Shown: positions 24,383-36,006, counted from the first letter of the stretch. The stretch is DNA of 64,000 nucleotides from Streptomyces beihaiensis (GCF_026274175.1 NZ_JAPHNL010000112.1:62001-126000); one strand, 5' to 3'. Translations and numbers: made by a program. Notes: a model not told the origin generated them from the sequence alone.

Positions 24383-26428
24383 ATGATCCAGGCCATCGGA
24401 CTGACCAGCAGCACACGCAAGGAGAGGCCGCCCGCCGTCGACGACGTGTCGTTCGAAGCGCACCCGGGCCGTGTGACGGCGCTGCTGGGCGCCAGAGGGG
24501 CCGGCAAGACGACCGTGGTGCGGATGATGCTCGAGCTTCAACCGGGGCGCGGCATCACGTACTTCAGAGGACGTCCGCTCCACCGCATCGCCCACCCCGC
24601 ACGCGAGGTGGGTGTGCTGCTCGGTGACGTCCCGGGCCACCCGGCGCGCACGGTCCGCGGGCAGTTGCGCATGCTGTGCTCGGCGGCGGGGGTTCCCGGA
24701 CGGCGTGCCGATGAGGTGCTCGAGGCCGTCGGCCTCGTGAGTCTGCGAGATCAGCGCCTCGGCGTCCTGTCGCGTGGCATGGACCGCCGGCTGGGCCTGG
24801 CGTGCGCCCTGCTCGCGGACCCGCACACGCTGGTGCTCGACCGGCCGGCTGCCGGTCTGTCGGCGCGGGAGAGTGCCTGGTTGCACGACATGCTGCGCGC
24901 GCACGCGGCACACGGCGGCACCGTCTTGTTCACCACGGACGACACCAAGGAGGCGGCGCGCACCGCGGACCGCGTCGTCACGCTCGTCGACGGCACGGTG
25001 GCCGCCGACCAGGAGGCGACGGACTTCGCGCGCACCCGGCTGCGGCCTCGCGTCGCGGTCCGCAGCCCGTACGCCGCCAGGCTCGGCGTACTCGTCACCA
25101 AGGAGGCGCGCACGGCGAAACGGTCCGTCGAGGTCGTGGCAGAGGGCGGCACGAGGCTGTCGGTGTACGGCAGCAGCTGCGCGCAGGTGGGGGAGATCGC
25201 CTTCCGGCACGGCATCCTGGTCCACCAACTGGCCGACGAGATCGGGGATGCGAACCCCGCCGCGCCGCGGTGCTCGGACACCGCCGGTGTGCGTTCCTCC
25301 AGCGGCGGACGCTCAGCGGAACAGGCCGACGGGCAGGGGGCCGAAGGACTCGCCGGAGCCGGGGGGCAGGAAAGGGGCGAGGCGGCTGGTGGGAGCGCGG
25401 AACGCGGGGGTGCTACCGGGCCCACGCCCCTCGACTCGCCGACAGCCGACCCTCCGGCCGCAGGCTCCCCGGCGGCCCCCGGCGTCTTCGTCCCCCTGGC
25501 CGACGACACGGCACCTCCCGGCATGCGACCGTCCGGCACGTGGCCTGCAGAGGCGCCCCCGGCCGTCGTGCCGGGCGACGGCCCGGTACCGTCGGACACC
25601 GATGCCCGGCCTGCGACGGGATCCGCCCTTCTGCCACCCCCCATCACCGTCCGGTCGGCGCGCGGTCCCTTGCGTCCGCTGCGCTACGAAGTCCGTCGTG
25701 CCACGGGCATCGCCACCGGATACGTCACCGTGGGTCTGGTCGTCGCCGTCTCCGCGCTTCTCTCCGTCTTCCTGGCCCGCGTCGGGCACACGCCCCAGGC
25801 GCGTCTGCTCGCCGCCTGGCCGCGCGAGCTGCCGCTGCCCCCCGCCGCCCTCGGGGCCGGTCTGCTCGGAGCCGTTGCCTTCGGCGACGAGTTCCGCCAC
25901 CCGGCGCTCGCCGCCGATCGCGGAACGGTCCCGCGGCGCCTGGGGCTTCTCGCCGCCAAACTGCTGGTCGGTGCCGTGACTGCCGTCCTCATGGCCGTCG
26001 CGGTGGTCGCCTGCGACGCCGCGCTGCTCCACCTCGTATACGGACCGGAGCTCACGGAAGTTCCCGCCGACTGGTGGTCCACCGGCGCCAGTTGGCTGAT
26101 CCTGGTGATCGCGTGCGCTTGGGCGGGGGTCCTCGCCGCGGGAGTGTTCCGGTCCACCACGGCGGGGCTCGCGGCGGTCGTGGCTGTTCCGATTGTCATC
26201 GTCCCGCTCGTACAGAGGGCCTTGTCGGGACCGTCTGTGCGAACAGCCGCAGGGCTGCCGAACCGGCTGAGCGGACTGACTCTCGTGCACTGGCCCTTCG
26301 GCTCGGAGCGCCTCGCCGTCGCCGCGGTACGCATGGTCGCCCAACCCGTGGGCAGCGCCCTGATGTTGTCGATCACCACGCTGCTCTGCGCATATCTGGT
26401 CACGGTGTTGCACCCACGTCTGCGGTGA
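24383..26428 (+). CDS. ABC ATPase-permease fusion with degenerate ATPase motifs
   Basis: 681 residues, ATG 24383 after GAGG at 6-base spacing. The N-terminal ATPase domain has Walker A GARGAGKTT (~residues 36-44). The signature is LSRGM rather than LSGGQ, Walker B reads LVLDRP with Arg in place of the catalytic Glu, and the H-loop position carries TTDD rather than His. A Pro/Gly-rich linker (~300-440) leads to about six transmembrane segments (for example GLVVAVSALLSVFLARV, LILVIACAWAGVLAAGVF). ABC-2-type transport is expected, but ATP hydrolysis may be weak or lost. The substrate is unknown. Confidence 0.78.
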   Translation: MIQAIGLTSSTRKERPPAVDDVSFEAHPGRVTALLGARGAGKTTVVRMMLELQPGRGITYFRGRPLHRIAHPAREVGVLLGDVPGHPARTVRGQLRMLCSAAGVPGRRADEVLEAVGLVSLRDQRLGVLSRGMDRRLGLACALLADPHTLVLDRPAAGLSARESAWLHDMLRAHAAHGGTVLFTTDDTKEAARTADRVVTLVDGTVAADQEATDFARTRLRPRVAVRSPYAARLGVLVTKEARTAKRSVEVVAEGGTRLSVYGSSCAQVGEIAFRHGILVHQLADEIGDANPAAPRCSDTAGVRSSSGGRSAEQADGQGAEGLAGAGGQERGEAAGGSAERGGATGPTPLDSPTADPPAAGSPAAPGVFVPLADDTAPPGMRPSGTWPAEAPPAVVPGDGPVPSDTDARPATGSALLPPPITVRSARGPLRPLRYEVRRATGIATGYVTVGLVVAVSALLSVFLARVGHTPQARLLAAWPRELPLPPAALGAGLLGAVAFGDEFRHPALAADRGTVPRRLGLLAAKLLVGAVTAVLMAVAVVACDAALLHLVYGPELTEVPADWWSTGASWLILVIACAWAGVLAAGVFRSTTAGLAAVVAVPIVIVPLVQRALSGPSVRTAAGLPNRLSGLTLVHWPFGSERLAVAAVRMVAQPVGSALMLSITTLLCAYLVTVLHPRLR

Positions 26429-26611
26429 CTGATGCGGAGCGAGGTGTGGCGGTGTGCTGACCACAACTCCCCACAGGCGACGATTTCTTTCCGATAAGGC
26501 GTCAATTGCAGTGAGGGCGGCGATCACCCTTTCGTGTGCTTTTCACCAAAGCCCTCAAGGGAGTTGGGGACACCGCCGACAACTCAATGCGTGAGTACCC
26601 TTGCGCACACC

Positions 26612-27475
26612 ATGATGACCACCGCCCGCTCCGCCGATTCCGGCCTCGCAGGACCGGGCGAACTCGACCGTTATCCCTATGCGGAGCCGGCCGCCGACCG
26701 TGTCGGGGCGCCTGTCTGGGAGAGCGCGGACCAGGACCTCGGCCGCGTGGGCCGACGAGCAGCGGGCAACCGCGGCCGCGGTCTGCACGGGCAGCTGGTC
26801 CAGCAGCTCGGGCAGATGATCGTCTCGGGGGACCTGGGTGCGGACCGCCCCTTGGTGCCGGAGGAGATCGGCCAGCGATTCGAGGTGTCCCGTACCGTCG
26901 TACGCGAGTCGCTTCGCGTCCTGGAGGCCAAGGGCCTGGTCAGCGCCCGTCCCAATGTGGGCACGCGGGTCCGCCCGGTCAGCGACTGGAACCTCCTGGA
27001 CCCGGACATCATCGAGTGGCGTGCCTTCGGTCCTCAGCGCGACGACCAGCGCAGGGAGCTGAGTGAGCTGCGCTGGACGATCGAACCGCTCGCCGCACGT
27101 CTCGCCGCCGGGCACGGCCGTGACGACGTGCAGCAGCGCCTTGCCGACATGGTGGAGATCATGGGCCACGCGCTCGCGCAGGGGGACGCGATCACCTTCT
27201 CGCGCGCCGACGCGGAGTTCCACTCGCTCCTCATCCAGGTCTCGGGCAACCGCATGCTGGAGCACCTCTCGGGCATCGTCTCCGCGGCCCTTCAGGTGTC
27301 GGGCGGTCCCGTCACCGGCTGCGACCGCCCCAACGAGACGACGGTCGCCCACCACGCCCGCATCCTGGAGGCGGTCGCCACCGGAGACGGGACGGGTGCG
27401 GAGGCGGCGATGCGCCAGCTGGTCACCGTCCACCCCGAGGTGGAGCGCGTGGTGCCCGCCCCCCGCGAGCACTGA
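26612..27475 (+). CDS. FadR/GntR-family transcriptional regulator (FCD type)
   Basis: 287 residues from ATG 26612; GTG 26591 and ATG 26615 are alternatives, and no good Shine-Dalgarno sequence separates them. After a ~60-residue acidic lead, the winged helix is LHGQLVQQLGQMIVSGDLG, then EEIGQRFEVSRTVVRESLRVLEAKGLVSARPNVGTRV split across two motifs. The all-helical FCD ligand domain follows (LRWTIEPLAARLAA, FHSLLIQVSGNRML, HHARILEAVATGDGTGAEAAM) with Asp/His residues for a metal-bound carboxylate effector. Its gluconate-like effector is unknown. It precedes the hrdB control region by 504 bp. Confidence 0.88.
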   Translation: MMTTARSADSGLAGPGELDRYPYAEPAADRVGAPVWESADQDLGRVGRRAAGNRGRGLHGQLVQQLGQMIVSGDLGADRPLVPEEIGQRFEVSRTVVRESLRVLEAKGLVSARPNVGTRVRPVSDWNLLDPDIIEWRAFGPQRDDQRRELSELRWTIEPLAARLAAGHGRDDVQQRLADMVEIMGHALAQGDAITFSRADAEFHSLLIQVSGNRMLEHLSGIVSAALQVSGGPVTGCDRPNETTVAHHARILEAVATGDGTGAEAAMRQLVTVHPEVERVVPAPREH

Positions 27476-27979
27476 CCGGGTCCGACCGGACGGACGGACC
27501 GGATGTCGCCGGACGGTGTTCCGCGTCTGCCCAGAGGCGGACCGACACGCCGTCCGGCGGCGCGGCGGCGCGGACGCGGCGACCCGGTCGGCCCCGTGGA
27601 TGCCGTGATTCGGTGTCGCGGGATCGGAGAGGCAGGCGAAGGAGCCAGGGGCGCGTGGGACGTCCGGCACTCGCGCTGAGCGAGCAGGTTGTCTTCCGGC
27701 GTACAGCCTGCCCTGTGGACATGTCTGCCCATATCCGTCTGTTTTTGACCGCTTACGGGGTGTGACTCGGGCCACGCGGATTGGGCGTAACGCTCCTCGG
27801 GGCAGCGCGATGACCTAAGAGGTGACAGCCGAGGAGGGAATACAGCAGCCGTTCGTGGCGCTGTGCATCTCCCCGGCCCCCGCCCGCGCCGTCGACTCAT
27901 CCCCAGGTCGGCGGTCGTCGGCTCCGGTCCGCACGGGACGGGGCCGAAAGCCGTTTTCCAACGTTCCGAGAGGTTGTTC
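27476..27979. other. hrdB upstream control region
   Basis: No gene is supported in these 504 bp. The left part (27480-27620) is ordinary G/C-rich spacer. An ECF-type promoter match lies at 27787-27813, giving a leader of roughly 160 nt before hrdB. No riboswitch fold is recognised. Confidence 0.6.
27787..27813 (+). promoter_or_regulatory. ECF-type promoter candidate for hrdB
   Basis: GTAAC (27787-27791) and CGATGA (27808-27813) are separated by 16 bases, an ECF sigma layout. hrdB in Streptomyces is known to be transcribed mainly by the ECF sigma factor ShbA, which fits, although the exact ShbA consensus is from memory. Confidence 0.5.
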
Positions 27980-29518
27980 GTGTCGGCCAGCACATCCCGT
28001 ACGCTCCCGCCGGAGATCGCCGAGTCCGTCTCTGTCATGGCGCTCATTGAGCGGGGAAAGGCTGATGGCCAGATCGCCGGCGATGACGTGCGCCGTGCGT
28101 TCGAGGCCGACCAGATTCCGGCCACTCAGTGGAAGAACGTTCTGCGCAGCCTCAACCAGATCCTCGAGGAAGAGGGTGTGACGCTGATGGTCAGTGCCGC
28201 TGAGCCCAAGCGTCCCCGAAAGAGCGTCGCAGCCAAGAGTCCGGCCAAGCGCACCGCGACGAAGACCGTCGCGGCCAAGGCGGCCCCCGCGAAGAAGGTC
28301 GCCGCCACCGCTGCTCCCGAGGCGTCGGCCGCCGAGGCCGTTGCCGAGGAAGCCGCGCCGGTGAAGAAGGCGGCGGCGAAGAAGACCACCGCCAAGAAGA
28401 CCGTGGCGAAGAAGGCCACTGCCAAGAAGACCACCGCCAAGAAGACGGGCAAGAAGGACGACGAGCTCCTCGACGACGAGGCGACCGAGGAGACCTCGGC
28501 AACCCCGGCCAAGGCGGGCGAGGGCGAGCCCGTCGAGGAGGGACAGGGCTTCGTCCTGTCCGACGAGGACGAGGACGACGCCCCGGCGCAGCAGGTCGCC
28601 GCGGCCGGTGCCACGGCGGACCCGGTCAAGGACTACCTCAAGCAGATCGGTAAGGTCCCCCTGCTCAACGCCGAGCAGGAGGTCGAACTCGCCAAGCGTA
28701 TCGAGGCGGGCCTGTTCGCCGAGGACAAGCTGGCCAACGCCGACAAGCTCGCTCCCAAGCTCAAGCGTGAGCTGGAGATCATCGCCGAGGACGGCCGCCG
28801 CGCCAAGAACCACCTTCTGGAGGCCAACCTCCGCCTGGTGGTCTCCCTGGCCAAGCGCTACACCGGCCGCGGCATGCTCTTCCTGGACCTCATCCAGGAG
28901 GGCAACCTCGGTCTGATCCGCGCGGTCGAGAAGTTCGACTACACCAAGGGCTACAAGTTCTCCACGTACGCCACCTGGTGGATCCGTCAGGCGATCACCC
29001 GCGCCATGGCCGACCAGGCCCGCACCATCCGTATCCCGGTGCACATGGTCGAGGTCATCAACAAGCTCGCGCGTGTGCAGCGCCAGATGCTCCAGGACCT
29101 GGGCCGCGAGCCCACCCCGGAGGAGCTGGCCAAGGAGCTCGACATGACCCCGGAGAAGGTCATCGAGGTCCAGAAGTACGGCCGCGAGCCCATCTCCCTG
29201 CACACTCCGCTGGGCGAGGACGGCGACAGCGAGTTCGGTGACCTCATCGAGGACTCCGAGGCCGTCGTCCCGGCCGACGCGGTCAGCTTCACGCTTCTGC
29301 AGGAGCAGCTGCACTCCGTGCTCGACACGCTGTCGGAGCGCGAGGCGGGCGTCGTCTCCATGCGTTTCGGTCTCACCGACGGTCAGCCGAAGACCCTCGA
29401 CGAGATCGGCAAGGTGTACGGCGTGACGCGCGAGCGCATCCGCCAGATCGAGTCCAAGACCATGTCGAAGCTGCGTCACCCGTCGCGTTCACAGGTGCTG
29501 CGCGACTACCTGGACTAG
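27980..29518 (+). CDS. hrdB: Principal RNA polymerase sigma factor HrdB
   Basis: 512 residues, GTG 27980 with GAGAGG upstream. Region 1.1 lies at the N terminus, followed by a Lys/Ala/Thr repeat ([17 protein letters not shown]) and an acidic stretch. Region 1.2 starts at [16 protein letters not shown] (~205). Region 2 includes [30 protein letters not shown] and [12 protein letters not shown] for -10 recognition and melting. Region 3 follows, and region 4 has the [22 protein letters not shown] for the -35 box, ending RDYLD. It directs housekeeping transcription and is near-identical to S. coelicolor HrdB as I recall it, apart from the repeat region. Confidence 0.98.
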   Translation: MSASTSRTLPPEIAESVSVMALIERGKADGQIAGDDVRRAFEADQIPATQWKNVLRSLNQILEEEGVTLMVSAAEPKRPRKSVAAKSPAKRTATKTVAAKAAPAKKVAATAAPEASAAEAVAEEAAPVKKAAAKKTTAKKTVAKKATAKKTTAKKTGKKDDELLDDEATEETSATPAKAGEGEPVEEGQGFVLSDEDEDDAPAQQVAAAGATADPVKDYLKQIGKVPLLNAEQEVELAKRIEAGLFAEDKLANADKLAPKLKRELEIIAEDGRRAKNHLLEANLRLVVSLAKRYTGRGMLFLDLIQEGNLGLIRAVEKFDYTKGYKFSTYATWWIRQAITRAMADQARTIRIPVHMVEVINKLARVQRQMLQDLGREPTPEELAKELDMTPEKVIEVQKYGREPISLHTPLGEDGDSEFGDLIEDSEAVVPADAVSFTLLQEQLHSVLDTLSEREAGVVSMRFGLTDGQPKTLDEIGKVYGVTRERIRQIESKTMSKLRHPSRSQVLRDYLD

Positions 29519-29542
29519 CCGCAGCGACCACACGGCTCTGAG

Positions 29543-29584
29543 AGGGCCCGGCGACGTCCCGTACGCGGGATGTGGCCGGGCCCT
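29543..29584 (+). terminator. hrdB terminator hairpin
   Basis: A 10-bp stem (29543-29552 with 29575-29584) with a smaller inner hairpin, 24 bases after the hrdB stop. Confidence 0.8.
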
Positions 29585-29680
29585 TCGTCGTACACGGCTG
29601 AGCGGCGGCGCCTGCGGTGCGTGGAGGGCCCGGCTGAATCACTCTGGGTCTGACATCGCAACGCAGAGTGAGGAGAATGT

Positions 29681-30502
29681 ATGCGCCGTTCTTGTGTGAG
29701 AGCGCTGATCGCGTCGATGGTGGCGGCGGCCGCGCTGCCCTTGATCCCGTCGCCGTCCGCCTCCGCCGACGACGTGATCATCGGGGGCCACCAGGTGAAG
29801 GTGGCCGACAGCCCCTGGGTGGTGGCGCTCAGCAGTCGTCACGGGTTCGGGAGCGCGCGCGCCGGCCAGTTCTGCGGTGGTGTGGTGGTCGCGCGCCAGA
29901 AGGTCCTGACCGCGGCCCACTGCCTCAACGAGGACGTCCTGGGAGCTCCGCTGGACCAGGTGACCGACCTCAAGGTGATCGTGGGCCGTGACGACCTGCG
30001 CACTACGCGCGGAGCGGAGATCCCCGTGAGCGGCGCATGGGTGAATCCGTCCTACGACCGCCGTACGAACGGGGGTGATGTGGCGGTCCTCACACTGGCC
30101 GCACCGCTGCCCGAGGGATACGTGCTGCCGATGGCGGGCGCGGGAGACACCGCATACCGGCCCGGCACCGACGCGACGGTCTACGGGTGGGGTGACACGA
30201 CGGGGGCGGGCGACTACGCGCGCACGCTGCACGCCGCATCCGTCCAGGTGCTCGGCGACGGTGACTGCCGCCGGGCCTACCCGGGTGGCGCCGAAGGAAC
30301 GTACGAGCCGTCCTCGATGGTGTGCGCGGGGCGTCTGGCGGGCGGCAAGGATGCCTGCCAGGGCGACAGCGGCGGCCCGCTTGTCGCCCGCGGCCGACTG
30401 ATCGGCCTCGTGTCCTGGGGGAGCGGCTGTGGGCGCCCCGGACGGCCAGGGGTGTACACGCGGGTCTCCGAGGTCGTCCGGCTGCTTCAGCGGGGCGCCT
30501 GA
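29681..30502 (+). CDS. Secreted trypsin-like serine protease (S1 family)
   Basis: 273 residues, ATG 29681 with GAGGAG upstream. A signal peptide (MRRSCVRALIASMVAAAALP... ending ASA) precedes the activation-type VIIGGHQV. The catalytic triad is visible: His in LTAAHCLNE (~residue 85), Asp in GGDVAVLTL (~132) and Ser in CQGDSGGPL (~225). Six Cys residues can form trypsin-type disulfides, and the Asp in KDACQGD at the S1 pocket entrance suggests Arg/Lys specificity. It sits directly after hrdB with its own terminator, so it is probably a separate transcription unit. Confidence 0.93.
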   Translation: MRRSCVRALIASMVAAAALPLIPSPSASADDVIIGGHQVKVADSPWVVALSSRHGFGSARAGQFCGGVVVARQKVLTAAHCLNEDVLGAPLDQVTDLKVIVGRDDLRTTRGAEIPVSGAWVNPSYDRRTNGGDVAVLTLAAPLPEGYVLPMAGAGDTAYRPGTDATVYGWGDTTGAGDYARTLHAASVQVLGDGDCRRAYPGGAEGTYEPSSMVCAGRLAGGKDACQGDSGGPLVARGRLIGLVSWGSGCGRPGRPGVYTRVSEVVRLLQRGA

Positions 30503-30523
30503 GGCCCTCTGTGCGGTACGAGG

Positions 30524-30562
30524 ACGGGCGGCCGCCCCCTGGTGGAGGGTGCGGCCGCCCGT
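30524..30562 (+). terminator. Terminator hairpin after the serine protease gene
   Basis: A 12-bp perfect stem (30524-30535 and 30551-30562) with a 15-nt loop. Confidence 0.75.
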
Positions 30563-30606
30563 TCACCGGCCTGTCGCCGGAGCTGGCTCGTCGTGGGTGC
30601 GAGGCG

Positions 30607-30837
30607 TCAGCGTTCCTCGGTCTCGGCGCTTTCCGGAACGGCGGTCAGCCGCTCCGTCTCGTCCTGTATCTCAGCGGCGATCTTCTTGAGTTCCGGCTCG
30701 AACTTGCGCCCGTGGTGGGCACAGAAGAGCAGCTCACCACCGCTGGTCAAGACGACGCGCAGATATGCCTGGGCGCCGCAGCGGTCGCAGCGGTCGGCGG
30801 CCGTCAGCGGGCTCGCGGGGGTCAGAACAGTAGTCAC
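30607..30837 (-). CDS. DUF7455 small zinc-ribbon-like protein
   Basis: 76 residues, GTG 30837 with GAGG upstream. CDRCGAQAYLRVVLTSGGELLFCAHH, split here as CDRC and FCAHH, gives Cys-Cys/Cys-His metal ligands. The C-terminal half is a charged helix (ELKKIAAEIQDETERL). The family is actinobacterial and without assigned function; the family name is from memory. It is divergent from parE. Confidence 0.8.
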   Translation of the reverse strand: MTTVLTPASPLTAADRCDRCGAQAYLRVVLTSGGELLFCAHHGRKFEPELKKIAAEIQDETERLTAVPESAETEER

Positions 30838-31277
30838 GTCGCCTCTTCTCTAGCTCGACGAGCTGTCGTACCAGGGTCAACATCCAACCAGGCCGAAAAC
30901 GTTCCCGCTCGCGGCTTTTCCTCGAAAAATTTCTCCGAGGCCGGCTGTATGTCGCCGGGTGGCGGCGAATGTGCCGTATTGCGTCTCTTACGTGTTTACG
31001 GGTTCGCGCTGTCTGTCAGGTCGGTCCTCCCCGGCCGGGTTGCCGGTTGTTCATGAGGACGTGCCCGGAGCCTAAATGGTTCATGCCTGGAAGGGAACGT
31101 GATGTGTGCGTCACTCCATCGAGGGATCGAACGTCCGTACGAACTTGGACTAGTCTGGGCGGAGGTGAGGGTGGCGTTACAACGGCTCTACCAGGCCTCG
31201 GTACCCTCTGACCGGCGACCGCCGCCGGCCCTTTACCCACAAGGGCCTCATCTGAAATTCAGCGAGGAGCGAACCGC
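30838..31277. other. parE/DUF7455 divergent control region
   Basis: No gene is supported in these 440 bp. It holds a LexA-box-like dyad at 31127-31142, a -10-like TAGTCT at 31151-31156, and a 7-bp RNA hairpin (31227-31233 with 31241-31247) in the parE leader. Confidence 0.5.
31127..31142. promoter_or_regulatory. LexA (SOS) box-like dyad upstream of parE
   Basis: TCGAACgtccGTACGA matches the actinobacterial/Bacillus-type SOS consensus TCGAAC-N4-GTTCGA with one mismatch and lies 8 bases ahead of a TAGTCT -10-like box. Confidence 0.45.
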
Positions 31278-33401
<2,124 letters not shown>

Positions 33402-33443
33402 CGCATCGGACGACGCAGCGGCGCCGGCGCCGAGCGTCTCTGT

Positions 33444-33481
33444 GATCTTGCGGCTCCACCCGTGGGTGGAGCCGCAAGATC
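33444..33481. terminator. Perfect 38-bp palindrome, parE terminator
   Basis: Two exact 18-bp arms (33444-33461 and 33464-33481) with a 2-nt centre, 43 bases after the parE stop. It is the strongest hairpin in the window. Confidence 0.9.
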
Positions 33482-33581
33482 CACCCGTTGTCCACCTCGG
33501 CTCCGATCCCCTGACCTGCCCGTTCTCCGTACCTTCGATGGCGTTGGACCCGTCCGCTCTCGAACCTTCACGGAGGCCGCC

Positions 33582-34088
33582 ATGTCCGGGCTCACCGACG
33601 CCTTGGTGATCGTCGCCGCGGTCGCGCTCGTCCTCGCACGTCAGTTCAGGACCCGGCGCCTGGCGACGGACCGCAGGTGGTGGCTGCTCCCCGGGATCCT
33701 CGGGTTCCTGGCGATACGTGACGGCTCCCTGACCGACCCGCACCACGCCGCCGGCTCCGTCGCGCTGCTCGTCGTCGAACTTCTGCTCAGCGTCGGGACA
33801 GGAACCGGTTGGGCGTTCACGACGCGGGTCTGGACCGACGAGCGGGGCGATGTCTGGACCAAGGGCACCGCGGCGACCGCCGGGACGTGGGCCGGAGGCG
33901 TCGTCGCCCGCGCGGCCGTCGTCGGCGTCGGCCTGGCCATGGGCGTCCACCTGGGCAGTTCCGCGCTCATGCTGGGCTTCGCCGTCTCTCTCCTGGTCCG
34001 CTCCGGCCTGCTCATGTGGCGGGCCCAGGGCGAGCGGCCGTCGTACGTTGGAGCTGTCGCACGGCCGGCCTGGGAGGACCACACGTGA
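33582..34088 (+). CDS. DUF1453-type integral membrane protein
   Basis: 168 residues, ATG 33582 after CGGAGG. Four to five hydrophobic helices are visible (ALVIVAAVALVLARQF, WWLLPGILGFLAI, SVALLVVELLLSVGTGTGW, and an Ala/Gly-rich C-terminal pair). The RQFRTRRL basic loop after helix 1 fits the DUF1453 group. The TGA overlaps the GTG of the sensor kinase gene, so it is the first cistron of a three-gene two-component unit and may be a sensory or accessory membrane component. Confidence 0.78.
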   Translation: MSGLTDALVIVAAVALVLARQFRTRRLATDRRWWLLPGILGFLAIRDGSLTDPHHAAGSVALLVVELLLSVGTGTGWAFTTRVWTDERGDVWTKGTAATAGTWAGGVVARAAVVGVGLAMGVHLGSSALMLGFAVSLLVRSGLLMWRAQGERPSYVGAVARPAWEDHT

Positions 34089-35239
34089 ACCGGAGCCACT
34101 GGACGCAGTGGCCGAGCTGGGAGGCGCTCACCCGCGATGGGCAGAGCACAGCTCGGCTGGCACTGGCGTGGACCGTCCGGAGCGTGGTGCTCGTCGTCCT
34201 GCTCTGGACCGCTGTCACGGAGACGGGCGTCGCCCGCTGGGCGCTGGTCGTCGCCCCCGTCGGGCTGATCGTCTGTGCGGCCCTGGCGTGGGGCTACCAC
34301 CGCACCACGCTCGCCCAGAGACTGTGGCCCTCGCTGGGGCTCCTCGCCGCCCTGATGGTGATGGCGGTGCTGGCCCACCGGGTCGGTTTCCTGGGGCCGA
34401 CGACCGTGCTGTGGTGCGGCTGCGTCGTCTCGGCGCTCGAACGGATGCCGCTGTTCGCGGCGATTCCGGCCACGGCCGTGGCGCTGGCGGGGTTCGCGTC
34501 GGTCAACAAGGATCCCTGGCTGACCACCGCGGTCATCGGCGCCGGCCTCTGCCTGTCGGGATACGTACTGCGTCTCGACGCCGAGGCCAGAGGCAACGCG
34601 CAGCGCCTGCTCGCGCAGGAACGTGCCGCGCGGGTCGCGGAGGCCGAGTCGGCGGCGCTGGCCGAGCGGTCACGCATCGCACGAGAGATCCACGACGTGC
34701 TCGCGCACAGCCTGTCCGCGCAGCTCGTGCACCTGGAAGCGGCTCGGCTCCTCATCGAGCGCGGCGCTGAGCGGGACCAGATCCTGGAGCGGGTCGTGGC
34801 CGCCCGCGGGATGGCCCGCGACGGCCTTGACGAGACCAGGCATGCCCTCTCCGCGCTGCGCGGGCAGATGACGCCCCTGGAGGACGTCCTGCGGGAACTG
34901 GCGGCGCCGGAAGGTGCCGTGCTCACCGTGGAGGGCGAGCACCGGCCGTTGTCCGCCGAGGCGTCACAGGCCGTGCGCAGGGTGGCCCAGGAGGCGCTGA
35001 CCAATGTGCGCAAGCACGCGCCGGGCGCGAAAGCCACGATGCGGCTCGCGTATTCGGCCGACGAAGTGGCTCTGGAGATACGGGACTCGGGCGCCACCCG
35101 ACGTCACGGAGACCTCACTGTCAGTGGTTCCGGCTACGGTCTGTTGGGGATGAAGGAGCGTGCCGAACTGCTGGGCGGCACACTGCGGGCAGGGCCGTAC
35201 GAGGAGGGGTTCTTGGTCACGTTGAAGGTTCCCGTATGA
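34085..35239 (+). CDS. NarL-type sensor histidine kinase
   Basis: 384 residues, GTG 34085 in a GTGA overlap. Five to six transmembrane helices fill residues ~20-160. The HisKA_3 dimerisation helix is ALAERSRIAREIHDVLAHSL, with phospho-acceptor His in REIHDVLAH (~residue 203). The HATPase domain has RRVAQEALTNVRKHAPG (N box), IRDSG (G1) and GYGLLGMKERAELLGG (G2). There is no extracellular sensor domain, so it may sense membrane state or work with the DUF1453 protein. It overlaps the regulator gene by ATGA. Confidence 0.92.
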   Translation: MNRSHWTQWPSWEALTRDGQSTARLALAWTVRSVVLVVLLWTAVTETGVARWALVVAPVGLIVCAALAWGYHRTTLAQRLWPSLGLLAALMVMAVLAHRVGFLGPTTVLWCGCVVSALERMPLFAAIPATAVALAGFASVNKDPWLTTAVIGAGLCLSGYVLRLDAEARGNAQRLLAQERAARVAEAESAALAERSRIAREIHDVLAHSLSAQLVHLEAARLLIERGAERDQILERVVAARGMARDGLDETRHALSALRGQMTPLEDVLRELAAPEGAVLTVEGEHRPLSAEASQAVRRVAQEALTNVRKHAPGAKATMRLAYSADEVALEIRDSGATRRHGDLTVSGSGYGLLGMKERAELLGGTLRAGPYEEGFLVTLKVPV

Positions 35240-35946
35240 GCGGGGCGGAGGCAGCGGCGTGTGCCGCGCGGCCACCGGCGCGTGTGGTCGTGGTGGACGA
35301 CCAGACCGTGGTGCGCGAGGGCATCGTGATGCTGCTCGGACTGCTGCCCGGTGTCGAGGTCGTCGGCTCCGGTGGAGACGGGCACGAAGCGGTCGCCCTG
35401 GTGGCGGAGCTGGCCCCGGACGTCGTTCTGATGGACCTGCGCATGCCGCGCTGCGACGGAGTGGAGGCCACCAGACGCATCCGCGCCGAGTACCCGGACA
35501 CCCAGGTCGTCGTCCTGACCACGTACGCCGACGACGCCTCGCTCTTTCCGGCACTCGAGGCGGGAGCGCGCGGCTACCTGACGAAGGACGCCGGGGGCGA
35601 GGAGATCGTCCGGGCCGTGGAGGACGTTCTGTCGGGCGACGCGGGCCTCTCGCCGGCGATTCAGCGGCGCCTGCTGGAACGGCTGGCGCACCCCGCGCCG
35701 CCGGCCGCCCCTGAGCCGAAGGACCCGCCGGACGGCCTCACCACCCGGGAGACGGAGGTGCTGCGCCTCATCGCCGACGGTCTGAGCAACCAGGAGATCG
35801 CCCACACTCTCCAGGTCTCGACGGCGACGGTGAAGACACATATCAATAATCTGTTCTCGAAGGCCGGGCTCAAGGACCGCGCCCAGGCGGTCCGTTACGC
35901 GTATCGGCACGGAGTCGCGAAGCCGCCGGGGGCAGCCCTCACCTGA
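35236..35946 (+). CDS. NarL/FixJ response regulator
   Basis: 236 residues, ATG 35236. The receiver domain has VVVDDQTVVREG, the phospho-acceptor Asp in VVLMDLRMP (~residue 69), TTYADD and YLTKDAG with the conserved Lys. A Pro-rich linker leads to the LuxR-type HTH (LTTRETEVLRLIADGLSNQEIA and VSTATVKTHINNLFSKAGL, ~170-225). It is the output of the upstream kinase. No target site is evident in the window. Confidence 0.94.
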   Translation: MSGAEAAACAARPPARVVVVDDQTVVREGIVMLLGLLPGVEVVGSGGDGHEAVALVAELAPDVVLMDLRMPRCDGVEATRRIRAEYPDTQVVVLTTYADDASLFPALEAGARGYLTKDAGGEEIVRAVEDVLSGDAGLSPAIQRRLLERLAHPAPPAAPEPKDPPDGLTTRETEVLRLIADGLSNQEIAHTLQVSTATVKTHINNLFSKAGLKDRAQAVRYAYRHGVAKPPGAALT

Positions 35947-36006
35947 TCGGAGACGGCCCTTGACCTGATCACAGAGAGTCCGGCCGTCGGCCCACCCGGC
36001 GGTACG

